Below, piece after piece: positions 29,319 to 33,511 of a DNA stretch of 33,511 nt. Under the pieces are notes generated by a model. The model worked only from the letters and a program-made list of their open reading frames with translations. It searched no databases and was not told where the DNA came from. This DNA is from Bacilli bacterium (GTDB lineage: Bacteria > Bacillota_I > Bacilli_A > RFN20 > CAG-826). Location: assembly GCA_024695405.1 (NCBI GenBank), contig JAILIF010000103.1:1-33511 (forward strand). The letters are read 5' to 3'. The position numbers and the translations under genes are program-made. Each line of letters opens with the position of its first letter. The stretch's first letter is position 1.

Positions 29319-30499
29319 TTACCTACGATCATATAATGGTTAGATTTGGAGAATTATCCACTAAAGGAAAAAATAAAAAAGATTTCATTAATGCTTTAGC
29401 AATTAATATAAAAAACGCTCTTAAAGAATATAGTGATTTAGTTTTTGATGTTAGATATGACCATATCTATATTGAACTAAATGGAACTGACTATAAGCCA
29501 GTCATGGATAGACTCACTGAAATAAGTGGTATCCATGCCTTATCTTTAGTTCATAAATGTGAAAAAGATATTGAAGTAATCAAAGAGCATGCTCTTGAAT
29601 TATTTAAGTTAGAAACTGGCAAAACATTTAAAATTGTCACTAAAAGAAGTGACAAAGCATATCCACTTATTTCTGATCAAATCAATAGATTGGTTGCTAC
29701 ACATTTATTCAAAAATGTTCCAGATATTAAAGTAGATGTTCATAATCCAGAAATTGAATTAGGAATTGAGATTAGAACAGAAGCAGCCTATATCTTTGCT
29801 AGCACTGTAGAAGGTGCTGGAGGATATCCTTTAGGAGTAGGTGGTAAGACAATGCATCTTCTTTCTGGCGGAATCGATTCTCCAGTAGCGGCTTATTTAA
29901 TGATTAAAAGAGGCATTCAGATTGAATGCATTCATTATGCTTCTCCTCCATATACTCAAATGGCGGTCATCTATAAACTTGAAGACTTATTAAAGAAATT
30001 AAATAGATATCAACCAAGAATTAGACTTCACATCATTCCATTTACTAAGATTCAAGAAGCAATCTATGATAACGCTCCTGAATGTTATTGCATTACTATT
30101 ATGAGAAGGATGATGTACCGTTTAGCAGCTAGACTAGCTAAACGTAGGCATTGTCCAATTATCTCTTCCGGAGAATCATTAGGGCAAGTCGCAAGTCAAA
30201 CATTACAATCTATTAATGTAATTAATGAAGTCACTAATATGCCTGTTATTCGTCCTCTTGCATGTAGCGATAAATTAGATATTATAAAAATAAGTAAGAA
30301 GATTGATACATACGATATTTCAATTAGACCTTATGAAGATTGCTGCACTATATTCACTCCTAAAAATCCTAAGACTCAGCCTAAATTAGAAGAAGTAGTT
30401 GAATATGAGAAAAAATTTGATTACGAATCATTAATTAATGAAGCATTAGGAAATATAGAAGTAAAGATAATTGATTCATCTAGCGAAGATTTATTATAA
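29315..30499 (+). CDS. thiI: tRNA uracil 4-sulfurtransferase
   Basis: 'MVRFGELSTKGKNKKDF', THUMP region, 'LLSGGIDSPVAAYLMIKRG', 'ISSGESLGQVASQTLQSI'. Confidence 0.96.
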   Translation: MITYDHIMVRFGELSTKGKNKKDFINALAINIKNALKEYSDLVFDVRYDHIYIELNGTDYKPVMDRLTEISGIHALSLVHKCEKDIEVIKEHALELFKLETGKTFKIVTKRSDKAYPLISDQINRLVATHLFKNVPDIKVDVHNPEIELGIEIRTEAAYIFASTVEGAGGYPLGVGGKTMHLLSGGIDSPVAAYLMIKRGIQIECIHYASPPYTQMAVIYKLEDLLKKLNRYQPRIRLHIIPFTKIQEAIYDNAPECYCITIMRRMMYRLAARLAKRRHCPIISSGESLGQVASQTLQSINVINEVTNMPVIRPLACSDKLDIIKISKKIDTYDISIRPYEDCCTIFTPKNPKTQPKLEEVVEYEKKFDYESLINEALGNIEVKIIDSSSEDLL

Positions 30500-30500
30500 G

Positions 30501-30535
30501 AAAAACGCGAGCCTTAAGGTTCGCGTTATTTTTGA
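30501..30535. terminator. Bidirectional intrinsic terminator (thiI / lipoprotein gene)
   Basis: AAAAACGCGAGCC-TTAA-GGTTCGCGTTATTTTT: long, nearly perfect hairpin between convergent genes. Confidence 0.9.
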
Positions 30536-31594
30536 TTACATTTCAAAGCTTGATAACCAGTCAGCAAATTCGTAATAAACATCATCTGCTTTAGTTGATA
30601 ATGTAGTGTCATTAAGTGTGAAGACATAATCTTCGGTTCCGAATTTTTCAACATATTTTTTTTCACTTGTATAATGTTCTTCGTCAAGTTCGCTAAGAGC
30701 ATAAGCTGCTAGTTCTTTTGCTTTATTAATGATAGTGATTAACTTTTCAAAACCGGTAGTAGATATTTTATTTATTCTATTAATGAATTTATCAAAATAT
30801 CCGTCTTTATATCCGTAATTGTATTGACCGCCATCTTTCTTAATAAAGTTAATAGCGTCACCTGGATATAAATAGAATCCTGGAACAGTTTCTCCATCAG
30901 CGTTTGTGTAAGAATTAACAAAATATGTTGGCCATTTACATACAAAGTCAATGTAATCAAACATTTGATATAAGTCTGTAATTAAAGTAGTATTAGCAAA
31001 TTTTTGCCATAAGGCTAACTCTTCTGATAAGTCAGATTCTTTTAGAATCTTATATTCAGCGTTAATAATTTTGAAAACAAATTCATATCCAAATGGATCG
31101 GTGAAAGGCTTACTAGTGTCTTCTGCAACAATAAGAGTTCCAACTATTTTAATAGCGCTAGAAGTGTATGAGAATTTTTCGTTTTTTTCTGGATATGCTT
31201 CTAGAGTATTAGATAGTTGAGAAGTATTTGGCTTACAGAATGGACAATTTTGGTATGGCATATTCATTAAGAATATAAATGAACCATCTACTGGACTCGA
31301 TGTGGCCATATAGCCATTAATAGTTACTTGTTTGTTATTTAATGTTTTTAAATAATCAAAACTAGCCGCACTTTTAAAAGATAATTTAACAGCGTTTGAG
31401 CCAAAATCATCAGTTGCTTCGCCTATATCTTCATTATTGTTATTAGAGCCTTCTTCCTTGTTACCTTCATTAGAATTATCTATAACATCATTGTTATTAT
31501 TATAATTATTTTTAATAGTAGGAACGCCTCTAATTTCGCAAGCACAAAGTGATAATAAGCAACCTATAAAAAATAATAAGCCTTTCTTTTTCAT
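30536..31594 (-). CDS. Lipoprotein with possible DUF3299-like/OB-fold domain (ABC cassette partner)
   Basis: Signal peptide and lipobox 'MKKKGLLFFIGCLLSLCAC', Asn-rich linker, then 'ITINGYMATSSPVDGSFIFLMNMPYQNCPFCKPN' and 'IKIVGTLIVAEDTSKPFTDPFGYEFVFKIINAEYKIL'. Confidence 0.6.
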   Translation of the reverse strand: MKKKGLLFFIGCLLSLCACEIRGVPTIKNNYNNNNDVIDNSNEGNKEEGSNNNNEDIGEATDDFGSNAVKLSFKSAASFDYLKTLNNKQVTINGYMATSSPVDGSFIFLMNMPYQNCPFCKPNTSQLSNTLEAYPEKNEKFSYTSSAIKIVGTLIVAEDTSKPFTDPFGYEFVFKIINAEYKILKESDLSEELALWQKFANTTLITDLYQMFDYIDFVCKWPTYFVNSYTNADGETVPGFYLYPGDAINFIKKDGGQYNYGYKDGYFDKFINRINKISTTGFEKLITIINKAKELAAYALSELDEEHYTSEKKYVEKFGTEDYVFTLNDTTLSTKADDVYYEFADWLSSFEM

Positions 31595-31595
31595 A

Positions 31596-32834
31596 TTATT
31601 CTAACCCGTCCTTTTTAGATTGGACCAATGTCCAAATAAGTGTTGGTAATATGTTGATAACAAATACACCTACCAACAAAATAATTTCAGTAAAGTATAT
31701 GACTGAATTATTTAATACAACACCTTTTCCTAATGCATAACTACCCATTGCGAGAAGGCCAATTCTAGATAAGCCAAATGCTAAGATAACTGAGAATAAA
31801 CCAATTATTGCGTTTTGAATTAGATAAATAAGATTAATCTTACCCATACTAATACCAATTAAACGCATTAATTTAATTTCTTTTTCACTAGCTTTCATAT
31901 TGAGCAATGTAACAACAGAAATAACTAAAACATTCATTAAAACAATAACAACAGTTAAAGCATAAATAATGTATTGGTTTTGGTCTGTATCCTCCAAAAC
32001 GTTTCTCATTACAGACATTGGTTCAATTGCTTGAATTGAGAATTGTTTAGCTTCTCCTTCAACGTTATAAGTAGCAATTTTTGTATATTCATCTTTAAGT
32101 TGCATTGCTGCAGAAGGTGTTTTAGTTTTTACAAGAATTGCGCATACCATTTCGTTCATATCTTCGTGTTCGTGTTCTTCATGCTCATGATCATGTTCTT
32201 CGCCTTCTTCATGCTCGTGTTCATGAATTTCCCAAATAGATTTAAGTTGGGTGAAACAAATATTATCAAAAGAAGAATAAGTTCTATCTAAAATACCTGT
32301 AACAGTGAATGGAGTGTGGTGTTCTTCACCTTCTGAATGGCTAGTGTAAATTGAATCACCAATCTTAAGATCACAAGTTTTAGCAACTGTATAACCAACA
32401 ACAACTTCAAATACACCAGTTTTTTCAAACATCTTGCCGTCTTTAAGTCCTTTACCATCTAAGTATTCAGGAGTAGTCCCAACCATCCTATAGCCGTTAT
32501 ATTGATCAGCCATAGCAAATGGAATAGCTAAGTTAACTCTAGAATCTTTTTCTAAATCAGTTTTAACTTCAAATGGAATAGTTCCTAATGGATCATCAGT
32601 AAAATACATCGTATTCATAGCGAGTTGAGTAGAACTACCGCTAGGACCTACAATTAATGAATAGTATTGAGCATTACTAGTTAATCCATCACTAATTTGA
32701 TTTGATACGTTATAAGACAAAATAGCAACAGCACTAGAAGCCATAATTGACAAAACAATTAAAATTGTTTGTATCTTTTTAATTAAGAGGTTTTTAATAG
32801 CAAACTTAAACATACTATTTTGCCTCCTCTTCAT
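31596..32834 (-). CDS. MacB/FtsX-like ABC transporter permease with His-rich extracellular loop
   Basis: N-terminal TM, large extracytoplasmic domain, three C-terminal TMs ('MKASEKEIKLMRLIGISMGKINLIY' is FtsX-like); insert 'HEHEHEEGEEHDHEHEEHEHED'. Confidence 0.9.
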   Translation of the reverse strand: MKRRQNSMFKFAIKNLLIKKIQTILIVLSIMASSAVAILSYNVSNQISDGLTSNAQYYSLIVGPSGSSTQLAMNTMYFTDDPLGTIPFEVKTDLEKDSRVNLAIPFAMADQYNGYRMVGTTPEYLDGKGLKDGKMFEKTGVFEVVVGYTVAKTCDLKIGDSIYTSHSEGEEHHTPFTVTGILDRTYSSFDNICFTQLKSIWEIHEHEHEEGEEHDHEHEEHEHEDMNEMVCAILVKTKTPSAAMQLKDEYTKIATYNVEGEAKQFSIQAIEPMSVMRNVLEDTDQNQYIIYALTVVIVLMNVLVISVVTLLNMKASEKEIKLMRLIGISMGKINLIYLIQNAIIGLFSVILAFGLSRIGLLAMGSYALGKGVVLNNSVIYFTEIILLVGVFVINILPTLIWTLVQSKKDGLE

Positions 32835-33462
32835 AAGATGAAGTCATATCGTTCATATTAATGATTACATCAAAATATTTAGTTAATCTTTCGTCGTGGC
32901 TAACAACGATTAAAGTTTTTGCTTTTGATACTTCTGTTAATTCTTTAATAACAGTTTCGCCAATTGAGAAGTTTAAGTTACCAGTTGGTTCATCTGCCAA
33001 GATAATATCTGGGTTTTTAACAAGCGCTCTTACAATAGCAACTCTTTGCTTCTCACCACCTGATAATTCCTTAATCTTTTTATTTCTCTTATTGTACATG
33101 CCTAATTTCTTAAGAAGTTCAGTAGCTCCACTAGTGTCAACTCCTTCAATTCTTAAGACATTGATATTATCCATAATTGACATATCTTCGATTAATTTAA
33201 AATCTTGGTAAATATAACCAATATTTTTAATTCTGAATATATCTTTGGCGTGTTGAGATTCACTGGTGACTTCTTTTCCATCAATGAATACTTGGCCTCT
33301 AGTAGGGGAGATAATTCCGCTAATCATATTTAAAAGAGTGGATTTACCACAACCGGAAGCGCCTAACAAAATATATTTTTTATTATCTTCGAACTTATAA
33401 TCTTTATATTTAATAACAAGTTCGTTCTTAAATTTCTTCTCTAAATTCTTAATTTCAATCAT
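32815..33462 (-). CDS. ABC transporter ATP-binding protein (LolD/MacB type)
   Basis: 'LLGASGCGKSTLLNMISG', 'LSGGEKQRVAIVRALVKNPDIILADEPTGNL', 'VVSHDERL'. Confidence 0.96.
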   Translation of the reverse strand: MIEIKNLEKKFKNELVIKYKDYKFEDNKKYILLGASGCGKSTLLNMISGIISPTRGQVFIDGKEVTSESQHAKDIFRIKNIGYIYQDFKLIEDMSIMDNINVLRIEGVDTSGATELLKKLGMYNKRNKKIKELSGGEKQRVAIVRALVKNPDIILADEPTGNLNFSIGETVIKELTEVSKAKTLIVVSHDERLTKYFDVIINMNDMTSSYEEEAK

Positions 33463-33511
33463 AAAAAACTCCTTTCAAAAAATTAAGACATTTTGAAAAG
33501 AGTGTTTCTAT

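Noticed and set aside
32155-32229. Tandem DNA repeat (ttc/gtg/atg triplets)
   Set aside because: Explained by the His-Glu-rich peptide in the permease; not an independent repeat array.
32043-32291. 82-aa plus-strand ORF (MFSFSFNVISS...)
   Set aside because: Antisense of the permease's His/Glu repeat region; its Phe/Val-rich composition is a by-product of GAA/CAT codons on the other strand.
32861-33211. 116-aa plus-strand ORF opposite the ABC ATPase gene
   Set aside because: Antisense shadow of a canonical ATPase with Walker and signature motifs.

Overview
AT-rich, gene-dense bacterial chromosome segment. Low-GC Bacilli/Mollicutes-like affiliation is inferred from gene content and order (atp operon; gmk..rsmB-rlmN-stp-prkC-rsgA-rpe-rpmB; glgC-glgD-glgA; rpsD/ezrA/nifS/thiI). 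Most of the window is core housekeeping: partial atpH, atpAGDC, trmL, an Rqc2/NFACT gene, gmk, a DUF1904-like gene, an rsmB-like gene, rlmN, a PP2C phosphatase and Ser/Thr kinase pair, rsgA, rpe, rpmB, glycogen synthesis genes, leuS, coaX, a pepV-like dipeptidase, trmB, a YtpR-like gene, nicotinate phosphoribosyltransferase, rpsD, ezrA, a cysteine desulfurase, thiI, and a lipoprotein/permease/ATPase ABC cassette. The most interesting accessory locus is at about 24436-25487. It is a compact unit made of a promoter, a ~45-nt GC-rich structured RNA ending in a U7 tract, then an Abi_2/AbiF-family HEPN ribonuclease-like ORF (RNMCAH = RNxxxH motif), closed by a bidirectional terminator. This resembles an AbiF protein-ncRNA defence or toxin-antitoxin system, the family proposed as related to the ancestry of Cas13. 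Secondary observations: a probable RsmB pseudoenzyme that has lost both catalytic Cys motifs, an HhH-less Rqc2-like protein, a PASTA-less PrkC-like kinase, a DUF1904-like protein with an acidic/Cys/His tail, a His-rich ABC permease cassette, and a structured rpsD leader. No database searches or folding programs were run; all assignments come from reading the sequence and ORF translations.
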